This document shows positions 1 to 8,528 of a stretch of 64,000 nt of DNA, in pieces. How positions within the stretch are numbered: the first letter of the stretch is position 1; each line of letters starts with the position of its first letter. The DNA comes from Pseudomonas vlassakiae (lineage in GTDB: Bacteria; Pseudomonadota; Gammaproteobacteria; Pseudomonadales; Pseudomonadaceae), in the NCBI RefSeq assembly GCF_014269035.2, contig NZ_JABWRP020000012.1, positions 62,001 through 126,000 of the forward strand, in the 5' to 3' direction. Position numbers and translations under genes: made by a program. Below the pieces are notes generated by a model that did not search any database, was not told the DNA's origin, and saw only the letters and a list, made by a program, of their open reading frames with translations.

Positions 1-359
1 TTCGTCAGATCGAGGGCATCGGTGGCCTGCTGTTCGGGGTGCAGTCGCCACACGCCAGCCAGGCCGAGATCCTCGATCACCTGCGCGAGCTGCTGGGCCG
101 CGGCGTCACCCTCGACGCGGTCGCCCGACAAGCATTGGCTGAGCAGTTCGACGAAAACGCCATGGCCAACGCCGACGTCACCGAATGGGCATGGCAGACA
201 CACCTGGCCACACAACCTGGCGACCTGCTTGCGCTGCGGCGGTCTATTCTGATCACGCAACAGGCAGATCTGGACGGCCTGCTACGCGACCTGCTCGGTA
301 CCGATTGGCCGTGGCTTTGCCTGGCCAACAGTGCCGCGCCAGAGGCGTCCTGGCACTGA
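1..359 (+). CDS. pqqF: PqqF, 3' end only (M16 zinc peptidase of PQQ synthesis)
   Basis: This is the carboxyl end of a reading frame that enters the window in frame 3 and stops with TGA at 357-359. About 118 residues are visible. They hold no catalytic motif, because the HxxEH zinc site of M16 peptidases lies near the amino terminus, outside the window. The call rests on position, directly before pqqA in the pqqF-A-B-C-D-E order used by P. putida, and on the helical acidic texture typical of an M16 carboxyl-terminal domain. PqqF is thought to help cut the PqqA peptide after its Glu and Tyr have been joined. About 170 bases separate it from pqqA, so pqqA probably has its own promoter. Confidence 0.75.
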   Translation, partial: RQIEGIGGLLFGVQSPHASQAEILDHLRELLGRGVTLDAVARQALAEQFDENAMANADVTEWAWQTHLATQPGDLLALRRSILITQQADLDGLLRDLLGTDWPWLCLANSAAPEASWH

Positions 360-434
360 TCTCGCGGGGATTGTTACGTTTGCTGCAAGGGCGCTTATCA
401 AAGAATTAACCTTTCGGTACAAATTTTTCTTGTA

Positions 435-448
435 AGATAACGCTATCT
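435..448. promoter_or_regulatory. Short dyad in the pqqA upstream region
   Basis: AGATA-ACGC-TATCT is a perfect 5+4+5 dyad, 80 bases before the pqqA start, in an AT-richer stretch (400-450) that probably holds the pqqA promoter. TAAGAT at 433-438 could be a -10 hexamer, but no convincing -35 sits at the right spacing. I do not recognise the operator. Confidence 0.25.
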
Positions 449-528
449 CAGCCAACGGAACCTCCTGCTCCAGGCGGCACCCAACGAATAGCTGAAGTAA
501 CCCAACCCCATCCGGAAGGAGAACGCCC

Positions 529-600
529 ATGTGGACCAAACCTGCATACACTGACCTGCGTATCGGCTTCGAAGTGACCATGTACTTCGCCAACCGCTAA
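529..600 (+). CDS. pqqA: PqqA, PQQ precursor peptide
   Basis: A 23-residue peptide that supplies the whole carbon skeleton of pyrroloquinoline quinone. The Glu15-Val-Thr-Met-Tyr19 core is intact; PqqE joins Glu and Tyr between their side chains. The peptide begins [11 protein letters not shown] and ends MYFANR, which matches pseudomonad PqqA. A good Shine-Dalgarno (GGAAGGAG, about 513-520) sits at normal distance from the ATG. It is the first gene of pqqA-B-C-D-E and is followed after 16 bases by a hairpin with a U-rich tail, which could make pqqA message more abundant than the rest of the operon. It is too short for a standard ORF search, and certain from sequence identity and context. Confidence 0.97.
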
Positions 601-616
601 GCCCTGCTTTGCGGAT

Positions 617-649
617 CGACGCCTCGGCCCGCCGGGGCGTCGTTGTTTT
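617..649 (+). terminator. Partial terminator or attenuator between pqqA and pqqB
   Basis: CGACGCC (617-623) pairs with GGCGTCG (636-642). An inner CGG/CCG extends the stem, and TTGTTTT (643-649) follows. This has the form of an intrinsic terminator but lies inside an operon whose downstream genes need transcription from pqqA or from a second promoter. It would let most transcripts end after pqqA. Such a stem could also stabilise the pqqA message. No promoter was identified after it. Confidence 0.6.
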
Positions 650-680
650 CCGGATACGGCTTTTCGCAGAAGGAGTGGCC

Positions 681-1592
681 ATGTACATCCAGATTCTCGG
701 TTCCGCCGCCGGTGGTGGTTTCCCGCAGTGGAACTGCAACTGCGTCAATTGCAAGGGCTATCGCGACGGCAGCCTGCGCGCCACGGCACGCACCCAGTCG
801 TCCATCGCCCTGTCCGACGACGGTGAGCACTGGATCCTGTGCAATGCCTCGCCTGACATCCGCGCCCAGCTCCAGGCCTTCGCACCGATGCAGCCGGCGC
901 GCGCCCTGCGCGATACCGGGATCAACGCCATCGTCCTGCTCGACAGCCAGATCGACCATACCACCGGCCTGCTCAGCCTGCGCGAAGGCTGCCCGCATCA
1001 GGTCTGGTGCACCGACATGGTCCACCAGGACCTGACCAGCGGCTTCCCGCTGTTCAACATGCTCAGCCACTGGAACGGTGGGCTGCAGTGGAACCGCATC
1101 GAGCTCGAAGGCAGTTTCGTCATCGACGCCTGCCCTGACCTCAGGTTCACCCCTTTCCCCCTGCGCAGCGCCGCACCGCCCTATTCGCCGCACCGCTTCG
1201 ACCCCCACCCGGGCGACAACCTCGGCCTGTTGGTCGAAGACACGCGCACTGGCGGCAAGCTGTTCTACGCACCCGGCCTCGGCCAGGTCGATGCCAAGCT
1301 GCTGCAGATGATGCATGGCGCCGACTGCCTGCTGGTCGACGGCACGCTGTGGGAAGATGATGAAATGCAGCGCCGTGGTGTCGGCACCCGTACCGGCCGC
1401 GAGATGGGCCACCTGGCGCAGAATGGCCCGGGTGGCATGCTCGAAGTGCTCGACGGCTTCGCGCGCCAGCGCAAGGTGCTTATCCACATCAACAACACCA
1501 ACCCGATCCTCGATGAAGACTCCCCCGAACGCGCCGAAGTCCAGCGCCGCGGCGTCGAAGTCGCCTTCGATGGCATGAGCATCGAGCTGTAA
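681..1592 (+). CDS. pqqB: PqqB, metallo-beta-lactamase-fold oxygenase of PQQ synthesis
   Basis: 303 residues, the usual PqqB length. The start is the ATG at 681 because AAGGAG lies just before it (670-675) and the protein then begins [19 protein letters not shown], the conserved PqqB start; a longer frame upstream (from 609) is not needed. Near the amino terminus CNCVNC gives the structural zinc site. SQIDHTTG (around residues 92-99) is the family's modified metal-binding motif in place of the classic HxHxDH of metallo-beta-lactamases. Family knowledge: PqqB is an iron-dependent hydroxylase acting on the Glu-Tyr diamino acid freed from PqqA. It is followed after 9 bases by pqqC. Confidence 0.97.
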   Translation: MYIQILGSAAGGGFPQWNCNCVNCKGYRDGSLRATARTQSSIALSDDGEHWILCNASPDIRAQLQAFAPMQPARALRDTGINAIVLLDSQIDHTTGLLSLREGCPHQVWCTDMVHQDLTSGFPLFNMLSHWNGGLQWNRIELEGSFVIDACPDLRFTPFPLRSAAPPYSPHRFDPHPGDNLGLLVEDTRTGGKLFYAPGLGQVDAKLLQMMHGADCLLVDGTLWEDDEMQRRGVGTRTGREMGHLAQNGPGGMLEVLDGFARQRKVLIHINNTNPILDEDSPERAEVQRRGVEVAFDGMSIEL

Positions 1593-1601
1593 GGAGGCCC
1601 C

Positions 1602-2357
1602 GTGAGCGACGCACTGCCAATGTCACCTGCCGAATTCGAGCAGGCCCTGCGCGCCAAGGGCGCCTACTACCACATCCACCACCCCTATCACGTGGCGATG
1701 TACCAAGGCCGCGCCACCCGCGAGCAGATTCAGGGCTGGGTAGCCAACCGCTTCTACTACCAGGTCAACATCCCGATGAAGGATGCCGCGATCCTGGCCA
1801 ACTGCCCGGACCGCGAGGTACGCCGTGAGTGGATCCAGCGCCTGCTCGATCATGATGGCGCGCCGGGTGAGGACGGCGGTATCGAAGCCTGGCTGCGACT
1901 GGGCCAGGCGGTCGGCCTCGACCCTGACCAGCTACGTTCCCAGGAACTGGTGCTGCCCGGCGTGCGTTTCGCCGTCGACGCCTACGTCAACTTCGCTCGC
2001 CGGGCCAGCTGGCAAGAGGCGGCCAGCAGTTCGCTGACCGAACTGTTCGCTCCGCAGATCCACCAGTCCCGCCTGGACAGCTGGCCACAGCACTACCCGT
2101 GGATCGACCCGGCTGGCTACGAGTACTTCCGCACTCGCCTGGGCCAGGCCCGGCGTGATGTCGAGCACGGCCTGGCGATCACCTTGCAGCACTACACCAC
2201 CCGCGCGGGTCAGGAGCGTATGCTGGAAATCCTGCAGTTCAAGCTGGATATCCTGTGGAGCATGCTGGATGCCATGAGCATGGCCTACGAGCTGAACCGC
2301 CCGCCTTACCACACCGTCACCCCGCAACGGGTCTGGCACAAGGGGATTGCCCTATGA
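1602..2357 (+). CDS. pqqC: PqqC, pyrroloquinoline-quinone synthase
   Basis: 251 residues, starting with GTG behind a strong AGGAGG (about 1592-1597). PqqC is the cofactor-free oxidase that performs ring closure and the final eight-electron oxidation from AHQQ to PQQ, using oxygen. The conserved HHPYH segment near residues 24-30 and the RFYYQ motif near residue 50 are present, as expected for the haem-oxygenase-like all-helical fold. The TGA overlaps the ATG of pqqD (ATGA), showing translational coupling. No sign of damage. Confidence 0.97.
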   Translation: MSDALPMSPAEFEQALRAKGAYYHIHHPYHVAMYQGRATREQIQGWVANRFYYQVNIPMKDAAILANCPDREVRREWIQRLLDHDGAPGEDGGIEAWLRLGQAVGLDPDQLRSQELVLPGVRFAVDAYVNFARRASWQEAASSSLTELFAPQIHQSRLDSWPQHYPWIDPAGYEYFRTRLGQARRDVEHGLAITLQHYTTRAGQERMLEILQFKLDILWSMLDAMSMAYELNRPPYHTVTPQRVWHKGIAL

Positions 2358-2629
2358 GTTTCGACCGCAAGCAAGTGCCGAGCTGGCGCCCCGGCTACCG
2401 CTTCCAGTACGAGCCGGCGCAAAAAGGCCATGTGCTGCTGTACCCCGAAGGCATGATCAGGCTCAACGACAGCGCCGGCCTGATCGGCGGGCTGATCGAC
2501 GGCAAGCGTGACGTGGCGGCGATCATCAAAGACCTCGAACAACAATTCCCTGGTGTGCCCGAAGTCGCAGACGATATCGAGCAATTCATGGAGGTGGCCC
2601 GTGCCGAACACTGGATCGTCCTCGCCTGA
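2354..2629 (+). CDS. pqqD: PqqD, PqqA-binding chaperone (RiPP recognition element)
   Basis: 91 residues, full length for a free-standing PqqD. It binds the PqqA leader and presents it to PqqE; this small winged-helix fold defines the RiPP recognition element family. The start ATG overlaps the pqqC stop and there is no alternative in-frame ATG nearby. The run [14 protein letters not shown] and the acidic helix near the end are typical. Its last codons overlap the start of pqqE, which begins at a GTG inside pqqD. Confidence 0.96.
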   Translation: MSFDRKQVPSWRPGYRFQYEPAQKGHVLLYPEGMIRLNDSAGLIGGLIDGKRDVAAIIKDLEQQFPGVPEVADDIEQFMEVARAEHWIVLA

Positions 2630-3749
2630 GGTGCCGGTCGGCCTGCCGCTATGGCTGCTGGCCGAGCTGACCTACCGCTGCCCGCTGCAATGCCCGTACT
2701 GTTCCAACCCACTGGACTTCGCTGCCCAAGGCCAGGAGCTGAGCACTGCGCAGTGGTTCAAGGTGATGGCCGAAGCCCGCGCGATGGGCGCCGCGCAGAT
2801 CGGCTTTTCCGGTGGTGAGCCGCTGGTGCGCCAGGACCTCGCCGAGCTGATCGGCGAGGCCCGTCGGCTGGGCTACTACACCAACCTGATCACCTCTGGC
2901 ATCGGCCTGACCGAGGCGCGCATCGCCGCCTTCAAGGAAGCCGGGCTGGACCATATCCAGATCAGCTTCCAGGCCAGTGACGAACAGGTCAACAACCTGC
3001 TGGCCGGTTCTAAGAAGGCCTTCGCGCAGAAGCTGGAAATGGCCCGCGCGGTAAAGGCCCACGGTTATCCGATGGTGCTCAACTTCGTCACCCACCGGCA
3101 CAACATCGACAAGATCGACCGCATCATCGAGTTGTGCATCGCCCTTGAGGCCGACTTCGTCGAGCTTGCCACCTGCCAGTTCTACGGCTGGGCGCACCTC
3201 AACCGCCTGGGCCTGCTACCGACCCGCGCACAGCTCGAACGTGCCGAACGCATCACCAATGAGTACCGGCAGAAGCTCAAGGCCGAGGGCAGCCCGTGCA
3301 AGCTGATCTTCGTCACCCCGGATTACTACGAAGAGCGCCCCAAGGCCTGCATGAACGGTTGGGGCAGCCTGTTCCTGACCATCACGCCAGACGGCACTGC
3401 CTTGCCCTGCCATGGCGCCCGGCAATTGCCGGTGCAGTTCCCCAACGTGCGCGACCATGACCTGCAGCACATCTGGTACGACTCGTTCGGCTTCAACCGC
3501 TTCCGCGGTTACGACTGGATGCCCGAGCCGTGCCGCTCGTGCGATGAGAAGGAAAAAGACTTCGGCGGCTGCCGATGCCAGGCCTTCATGCTGACCGGTG
3601 ATGCCAGCAAGGCCGACCCGGTGTGCGCCAAGTCTGCTGACCACGGCATTATCCTCAAGGCCCGTGAAGAGGCGGAAACTGCCCAACTTGCCATCGAAGA
3701 GCTGACCTTCCGCAATGAGCGCAACTCCCGTGTCATCGTCCGTGGCTGA
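2601..3749 (+). CDS. pqqE: PqqE, radical SAM glutamate-tyrosine cross-linking enzyme
   Basis: 382 residues from the GTG at 2601, chosen because GGAGGTG (2590-2596) precedes it and the protein then quickly reaches the conserved [19 protein letters not shown]. The radical-SAM cluster motif is Cys27-x3-Cys31-x2-Cys34. A GFSGGEPL motif for SAM binding follows. The carboxyl-terminal SPASM domain carries the expected cysteines, including [22 protein letters not shown] and DPVCAK. PqqE makes the carbon-carbon bond between Glu and Tyr of PqqA. The gene overlaps pqqD by 29 bases and the next gene by 35 bases, so the group is tightly coupled. Exact start somewhat uncertain, function certain. Confidence 0.97.
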   Translation: MPNTGSSSPEVPVGLPLWLLAELTYRCPLQCPYCSNPLDFAAQGQELSTAQWFKVMAEARAMGAAQIGFSGGEPLVRQDLAELIGEARRLGYYTNLITSGIGLTEARIAAFKEAGLDHIQISFQASDEQVNNLLAGSKKAFAQKLEMARAVKAHGYPMVLNFVTHRHNIDKIDRIIELCIALEADFVELATCQFYGWAHLNRLGLLPTRAQLERAERITNEYRQKLKAEGSPCKLIFVTPDYYEERPKACMNGWGSLFLTITPDGTALPCHGARQLPVQFPNVRDHDLQHIWYDSFGFNRFRGYDWMPEPCRSCDEKEKDFGGCRCQAFMLTGDASKADPVCAKSADHGIILKAREEAETAQLAIEELTFRNERNSRVIVRG

Positions 3750-5538
3750 CTTCAGCGCCGCCCAGGCCGTCGCCGCCGGCACCGACTTTGCCGAACTCAA
3801 GGTCGGCGACGCAGGCCTGTTCTGGAACGAGTTCCGCCCCGCCGATGGCGCCTGCCGGATCTGGCAGTGGCGTGACCACCAGGCACGTTGCCTCACGCCC
3901 GATGGCTTCAGCGCACGCAGCCGGGTCTACGAATACGGCGGCGGCAGCTTCTGCCTGGGCGGTGACGGGCTGCTGTTCGTCAACGAAAAGGATCAACAGG
4001 TCTATACCCAGCGCCTTGAAGGCGGAGCACCCCGCGCCCTGACCGCCGAAGCCGGCTGCCGCTATGGCGATGTGCAGTGGCACGACGGCAAGGTACTGGC
4101 AGTCGAAGAGCGCCATGGCGAAAGCGTCGAGCATCGTCTGGTGGCATTGACCGATACCTCTCGCGAGGTACTCGCCGAAGGGGCCGACTTCTACGCCGCG
4201 CCAACGGTCAGCGCTGACGGCCAACGCCTGGCCTGGGTCGAATGGGACCGTCCGGCACAGCCTTGGACCCTTACCCGGCTAATGTGCCGCGAGCGTGACG
4301 CCAACGGCGACTGGGGGGCCGCACGCTGTATCGCCGCCGAGAATGAATCACTGCAACAGCCGCGCTTCGACGCCGAAGGCCGCTTGTACTGTTTGTCTGA
4401 CCGCAATGGCTTCTGGCAGCCCTGGGGCGAGGTCGACGGCCTCTGGCAGGCGCTGCCGGCCGAACCCGCCGACCACGCCGCCGCGCCTTGGCAACTGGGC
4501 ACCAGCACCTGGCTGCCGCTAAGCCCGCAGCACTATCTGGCCACCTGGTTCGAAGGTGGTATCGGGCAGCTGGGCCTGCACGATGAAGATGGACGCATGG
4601 AACGCTTCGCCAGCGCCTACACCCGGTTCCGCAACCTGGCCATGGATGCCGGGCACCTCTATGCCATCGCGGCTTCACCGATCAGCCCGCCGGCAGTGAT
4701 CGCCATTGCCCGCGCCAGCCATGAGGTCAGCGTGCTGGCCGGTGGCGCAGAAGTGCTGCCGGCAGCGCAGATCAGTTTGCCGCAATCGATCCATTACAAG
4801 AGTGGCGACGCGTTTGCCCATGGTTTTTTCTATCCAGCCAGCGCCACCCAGGGCCCTGCCCCTTTACTGGTGTTCATCCACGGTGGCCCGACCTCGGCCT
4901 GCTACCCGGTACTCGACCCACGCATCCAGTACTGGACGCAACGCGGTTTCGCCGTTGCCGACCTGAATTACCGTGGCAGCACGGGCTATGGTCGGGAATA
5001 CCGCCAGGCCCTGCACCTGCGATGGGGCCAGAGCGATGTGCAAGACGCCTGTGCCGCCGTCGAATACCTGGCTGGGCAAGGGCTGATCGACCCCGGCAAG
5101 GCCTTCATTCGCGGCGGCAGTGCCGGTGGCTACACCACGCTGTGCGCCCTGGCATTCCACGACGTGTTTCGCGCTGGAGCCAGCCTTTACGGGGTCAGTG
5201 ATCCGATTGCCCTGGGCCGCGCCACGCACAAGTTCGAGGGCGACTACCTGGACTGGTTGATCGGTGACCCCCTGCAGGATGCCGAGCGCTACCGCCAACG
5301 CACCCCTCTGCTTCACGCCTCCAGGATCAAGGTGCCGGTGATCTTCTTCCAGGGCGAGCTGGATGCAGTGGTAGTGCCGGAGCAGACGCGCGCCATGCTG
5401 CAGGCATTGCAGGCCAACGGCATCGACGCCGAAGGGCATTTCTATGCCGGGGAACGGCACGGGTTCCGCAAGGCTGAGAACCTGGCGCACGCGCTGGAAG
5501 AGGAGTGGAAATTCTATTGCCGGGTGCTGCAGGACTGA
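3715..5538 (+). CDS. pqqH: Prolyl-oligopeptidase family serine peptidase (PqqH-like, S9)
   Basis: 607 residues: an amino-terminal beta-propeller-like half followed by an alpha/beta-hydrolase domain from about residue 370. The S9 triad is visible as Ser469 in GGSAGG, Asp550 in GELDAVV and His582 in ERHGF. There is no signal peptide, so it should be cytoplasmic. It overlaps pqqE by 35 bases in another frame and shares the operon. In P. aeruginosa the gene at this place is called pqqH (from memory). A role in trimming the modified PqqA peptide is plausible but I infer it from position only. Start: ATG at 3715; no other good start nearby. Confidence 0.85.
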   Translation: MSATPVSSSVADFSAAQAVAAGTDFAELKVGDAGLFWNEFRPADGACRIWQWRDHQARCLTPDGFSARSRVYEYGGGSFCLGGDGLLFVNEKDQQVYTQRLEGGAPRALTAEAGCRYGDVQWHDGKVLAVEERHGESVEHRLVALTDTSREVLAEGADFYAAPTVSADGQRLAWVEWDRPAQPWTLTRLMCRERDANGDWGAARCIAAENESLQQPRFDAEGRLYCLSDRNGFWQPWGEVDGLWQALPAEPADHAAAPWQLGTSTWLPLSPQHYLATWFEGGIGQLGLHDEDGRMERFASAYTRFRNLAMDAGHLYAIAASPISPPAVIAIARASHEVSVLAGGAEVLPAAQISLPQSIHYKSGDAFAHGFFYPASATQGPAPLLVFIHGGPTSACYPVLDPRIQYWTQRGFAVADLNYRGSTGYGREYRQALHLRWGQSDVQDACAAVEYLAGQGLIDPGKAFIRGGSAGGYTTLCALAFHDVFRAGASLYGVSDPIALGRATHKFEGDYLDWLIGDPLQDAERYRQRTPLLHASRIKVPVIFFQGELDAVVVPEQTRAMLQALQANGIDAEGHFYAGERHGFRKAENLAHALEEEWKFYCRVLQD

Positions 5539-5543
5539 CACCT

Positions 5544-5565
5544 GGGGGCCGCCTGGGCGGCCCCC
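5544..5565. terminator. Strong GC hairpin after the pqq operon, without a U tract
   Basis: GGGGGCCGC-CTGG-GCGGCCCCC folds into a perfect nine-pair stem five bases after the peptidase stop and six bases after the stop of the convergent small gene. Neither strand has a U run behind it, so it may pause polymerase or protect RNA ends rather than terminate by itself. Confidence 0.45.
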
Positions 5566-5571
5566 GCTTAC

Positions 5572-5730
5572 TCAGCGCTTGGCGATGATATACACCGCAT
5601 GCACGATGCCCGGGATGTAGCCCAGCAGGGTCAGCAGTATGTTCAGCCAGAACGCTCCGCCAAACCCCACCTGCAGAAACACACCCAGCGGCGGCAGGAT
5701 AATGGCGATGATGATGCGAATGAAGTCCAT
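5572..5730 (-). CDS. PMP3/YqaE-family small membrane protein
   Basis: 52 residues, missed by length-limited ORF searches. The protein begins MDFIRIIIAIILPPLGVFLQ and contains GFGGAFWLNILLTLLGYIPG, then ends HAVYIIAKR. Two hydrophobic helices joined by a Gly-rich turn are the signature of the PMP3 (UPF0057) family, linked in yeast and plants to membrane potential and salt stress. In bacteria the role is poorly known. A GGAGAG ribosome site lies 6 bases before the ATG. It is convergent with the pqq operon and stands alone between hairpins. Confidence 0.88.
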   Translation of the reverse strand: MDFIRIIIAIILPPLGVFLQVGFGGAFWLNILLTLLGYIPGIVHAVYIIAKR

Positions 5731-5792
5731 GCGGGTCTCTCCTCAAGGGGTTACATCACAGACTAGCTACGCATCGCAGAGGTTCCACAGGC

Positions 5793-5831
5793 AAAAAAAC
5801 GCCCCGGGCCAAATGAAACAGGCACGGGGCG
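5793..5831 (-). terminator. Intrinsic terminator of the aminotransferase gene
   Basis: Read on the minus strand, CGCCCCG pairs with CGGGGCG across an 18-base loop and is followed by seven T. It sits 38 bases after the aminotransferase stop. Confidence 0.8.
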
Positions 5832-5868
5832 ATGCGCAGAAACGCCAGACGGTTCGTTGAGTTCTTGA

Positions 5869-7146
5869 TCAGGCCGGCATTTCGCGGCGGGCCTGTAGTT
5901 GCGCATGCAGGCGGGTAAAGGCTCGGGCCAGGCGCAGGAGCATTTCATCGATATTGCCCTTGCTGACGGTCAACGCTGGCGAGAAACGCACCACATCCGC
6001 CTGTGGGGCATTCAGCAGCAAGCCCTCGTGCAAGGCTGCCTCGACCAGTTCCCTGGCGAAGCTTTCCTGCAAATGCAACGCCCACAGCAGGCCCTGGCCA
6101 CGCACTTCGCCCTGGCCATAGCGGCCAGCCAGGCGGCTCAGGCCGTCGCGCAAATGGCGGCCGCTGTCTTGCACCTGCTCGAAGAAGCCAGGTTCCAGCA
6201 CGGTTTCCAGCACGGCCAGGCCGGCGGCGCTCATCAGTGAGTTGCCGTGATGGCTACCCTCCAGTTCGCCCGGCTCGGCGCAGCAGGCGGTCCCGCGGGC
6301 CAGCAAGGCCGCCAGCGGCACGCCGCCACCCAAGCCCTTGCCCAGCGTGATGATGTCGGCACGCACGCCGTAGATCTGTTCTGCCAGTAACGTCCCGCAG
6401 CGGCCGATACCCGTTTGCACTTCGTCGAGAATCAGCAGAATGCCCAGTTCCCGGCAGAGCTTTTCCACGCCTTGCAGGTACTCGCGCGTAGCCGGAATCA
6501 CCCCCGCCTCGCCCTGGATCGGCTCGAGCATGATCGCCACGGTGCGCGAATCGACCTCGGCATGCAGCGCCGCCAGGTCGTTGAACGGCACCTTGCTGAA
6601 CCCCGGCAGGCCCGGTTCGCAGCGGTTGCACGGCAGTGGGTCGGAAGCTGACAGCGCACCCAGGCTACGGCCATGGCAAGCCTGACTGGCGGTGATGATG
6701 TGGTAGGCGCCATTACGGTTCAGCTGGCCCCACTTGCGCGCCAGCTTGATCGCTCCCTCACAGGCCTCGGCGCCGCTGTTGAGCAGGTAGGCCTGGTCGC
6801 TGCCAGTGCTCTGGCACAAGCGGTTGACCAGCGCCAACAGGCCACGGCTGTGGTAACCCGCACCGGGGTTGATCAGCGCCTGGGCCTGGTTGCCCAAGGC
6901 TTTGACCAGCGCCGTCGGGCTGTGCCCAAGGCTGTTGACGGCACCGCCCTGGGTAAAGTCCAGGTAGGCATGCCCTTCGTTGTCCCACAACCAGGAACCC
7001 TGACCACGCACGAACACTTGCGCGGCCCGCTCGGTGCTGGGCATCAGACGCTCACGCGACAACTGCGGCGCATCCGCCACAATCGCCGGCGCACGCTTGG
7101 GCTCGGCAACTGCGGGAGCCGAACGGCGCAGGTTGAACAGGTTCAT
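5869..7146 (-). CDS. Class III PLP-dependent aminotransferase (acetylornithine/ornithine type)
   Basis: 425 residues. The cofactor lysine is Lys270 in TLGKGLGGGVP, preceded by the acidic LILDEVQTGIGRCG motif that holds the pyridine ring. The protein resembles acetylornithine and 4-aminobutyrate aminotransferases. An amino-terminal extension of about 40 residues before LMPSTERAAQVFVRG is longer than in ArgD. The substrate cannot be read from the sequence. It faces a LysR gene across about 210 bases, so that regulator may control it. It ends at its own terminator. Confidence 0.85.
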   Translation of the reverse strand: MNLFNLRRSAPAVAEPKRAPAIVADAPQLSRERLMPSTERAAQVFVRGQGSWLWDNEGHAYLDFTQGGAVNSLGHSPTALVKALGNQAQALINPGAGYHSRGLLALVNRLCQSTGSDQAYLLNSGAEACEGAIKLARKWGQLNRNGAYHIITASQACHGRSLGALSASDPLPCNRCEPGLPGFSKVPFNDLAALHAEVDSRTVAIMLEPIQGEAGVIPATREYLQGVEKLCRELGILLILDEVQTGIGRCGTLLAEQIYGVRADIITLGKGLGGGVPLAALLARGTACCAEPGELEGSHHGNSLMSAAGLAVLETVLEPGFFEQVQDSGRHLRDGLSRLAGRYGQGEVRGQGLLWALHLQESFARELVEAALHEGLLLNAPQADVVRFSPALTVSKGNIDEMLLRLARAFTRLHAQLQARREMPA

Positions 7147-7358
7147 CGGGGCTCCAACCAGTCACGGAAAAAGGCAGCCAGGGATCCGGTCTTGTTGCCG
7201 ACGCTGGATAATTTTGCCTTGCCTATCAAAAGTGTTTTTCAAACTCGGTAACAATGCGCTCAGCGATCGCTGTAAGCCATTGGAATACGGCGATAGACTA
7301 GGCTTCAGCGGCGCTTGCGGCCATTTCGTTTTCTCAGCTTTTTCGATAAGTGATACTT

Positions 7359-8282
7359 ATGGATTTTCGCCAACTGCGTTATTTCGTCGCGGTGTATGAA
7401 GAGGGCCATGTCGGCCGCGCCGCCGAACGCCTGTCGCTGTCGCAACCGGCCCTGTCACAGCAGATTCGCCAGCTTGAGCACAGCCTCGACCTCAGCCTGT
7501 TCGAACGCAGCAACAAACGCCTGCTGCCGACCCTGGCCGCACACACCCTGTACAACCAAGCCCTGCCGCTACTGGATGGCCTGCAGCGGGCCCATGAGGC
7601 CATGCGCAACTTCAAGGGCCAGTCCTTGCGCACCTTGGCCATCGGTGTGCTGCAGACCGTGCGGCCAAGCCTGGTGCCACAGCTGCTGGAGCGCGTGCGC
7701 AAGGCACAGCCGCATCTCGTGGTGCAAATCTATGAGCTGTCGGGGCTGGAGATCGAACGGCGGCTGCTCAATGGCAACCTCGACATTGGCATCAGCTACC
7801 TGCCACCGCGCCAGCCAGGGTTGCACGGCTCGCTGCTGTACGAAGATGAGTTGCAGGTGGTCATCCCGGACACCCACCCGTTGAAGGACTTCAAGAAAGT
7901 CTCGATCAAGCAGGCCGCCGAACTGCCCATGCTGATGCTCGGAGAGGAATTCCAGATCCGCCAGATCTGGAAGGAACAACTGGCCGCACAGGGCCGCCGA
8001 CCGCAGGTGCAAGCCGAAATGAACAACATGGCCGGGATTCTCGACAGCCTGGCGCACACCTCGCTGGCGACCATTCTGCCAGGGCGGGCCAAGGATGCTG
8101 CCGAAGATGATCAGGGCTTGCTATGGAAACCGCTGAGCGAGCCACGCGTGCCGCTCAAGGTCGGCTTGGTGTTTCGCGATGCCCAGCGCCAGCAGGCCTC
8201 GGTGGAGCTGCTGCGCACGCTGCTGGAAGAAGAGACCGATGCCCGACAGCTGGGCGCCCCGCCGCTGGATGTGCTTGGCTGA
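7359..8282 (+). CDS. LysR-family transcriptional regulator
   Basis: 307 residues from the ATG at 7359 (MDFRQLRYFVAVYEEGHVGR). The amino-terminal winged helix-turn-helix (residues 1-60, with AERLSLSQPALSQQIRQLE) is textbook LysR, followed by a substrate-binding-like effector domain with QVVIPDTHPL. The gene is divergent from the aminotransferase and is its most likely target by the usual LysR arrangement; no T-N11-A site was pinned down in the gap. The effector is unknown. A hairpin terminator follows 18 bases after the stop. Confidence 0.92.
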   Translation: MDFRQLRYFVAVYEEGHVGRAAERLSLSQPALSQQIRQLEHSLDLSLFERSNKRLLPTLAAHTLYNQALPLLDGLQRAHEAMRNFKGQSLRTLAIGVLQTVRPSLVPQLLERVRKAQPHLVVQIYELSGLEIERRLLNGNLDIGISYLPPRQPGLHGSLLYEDELQVVIPDTHPLKDFKKVSIKQAAELPMLMLGEEFQIRQIWKEQLAAQGRRPQVQAEMNNMAGILDSLAHTSLATILPGRAKDAAEDDQGLLWKPLSEPRVPLKVGLVFRDAQRQQASVELLRTLLEEETDARQLGAPPLDVLG

Positions 8283-8300
8283 AAACCTGCGGACGAAGAA

Positions 8301-8324
8301 AACCCCGCCGAAGCGGGGTTCTCT
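8301..8324 (+). terminator. Terminator after the LysR gene, possibly bidirectional
   Basis: AACCCCGC-CGAA-GCGGGGTT is a perfect eight-pair stem with a stable tetraloop. CTCT follows on the plus strand, and AAAA precedes it, giving TTTTC on the minus strand. The rest of the gap up to 8528 shows no gene or clear motif. Confidence 0.7.
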
Positions 8325-8528
8325 AGACTGTTTCCCTGTGACATCCCTATCGCCCCGCCATCCTGGCAGGAAATCCTTCGTTGTCCCTGTTCTGTCCTTT
8401 GCGCTTCCTGCGCAACGTCCATGTAGAAAGATTAACCGTGGATCCAATCTGGCACCAGTGGCGAAAAGTCACCACGTAATGTAGGAAAAGGCTTACAAGA
8501 AGTAGTCTTTTGCAAACACTTCACCCCG

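Noticed and set aside
2508..2600. Longer amino terminus for PqqE
   Set aside because: The extra residues are an out-of-frame reading of pqqD. The GTG at 2601 has a good ribosome site and gives the known protein start.
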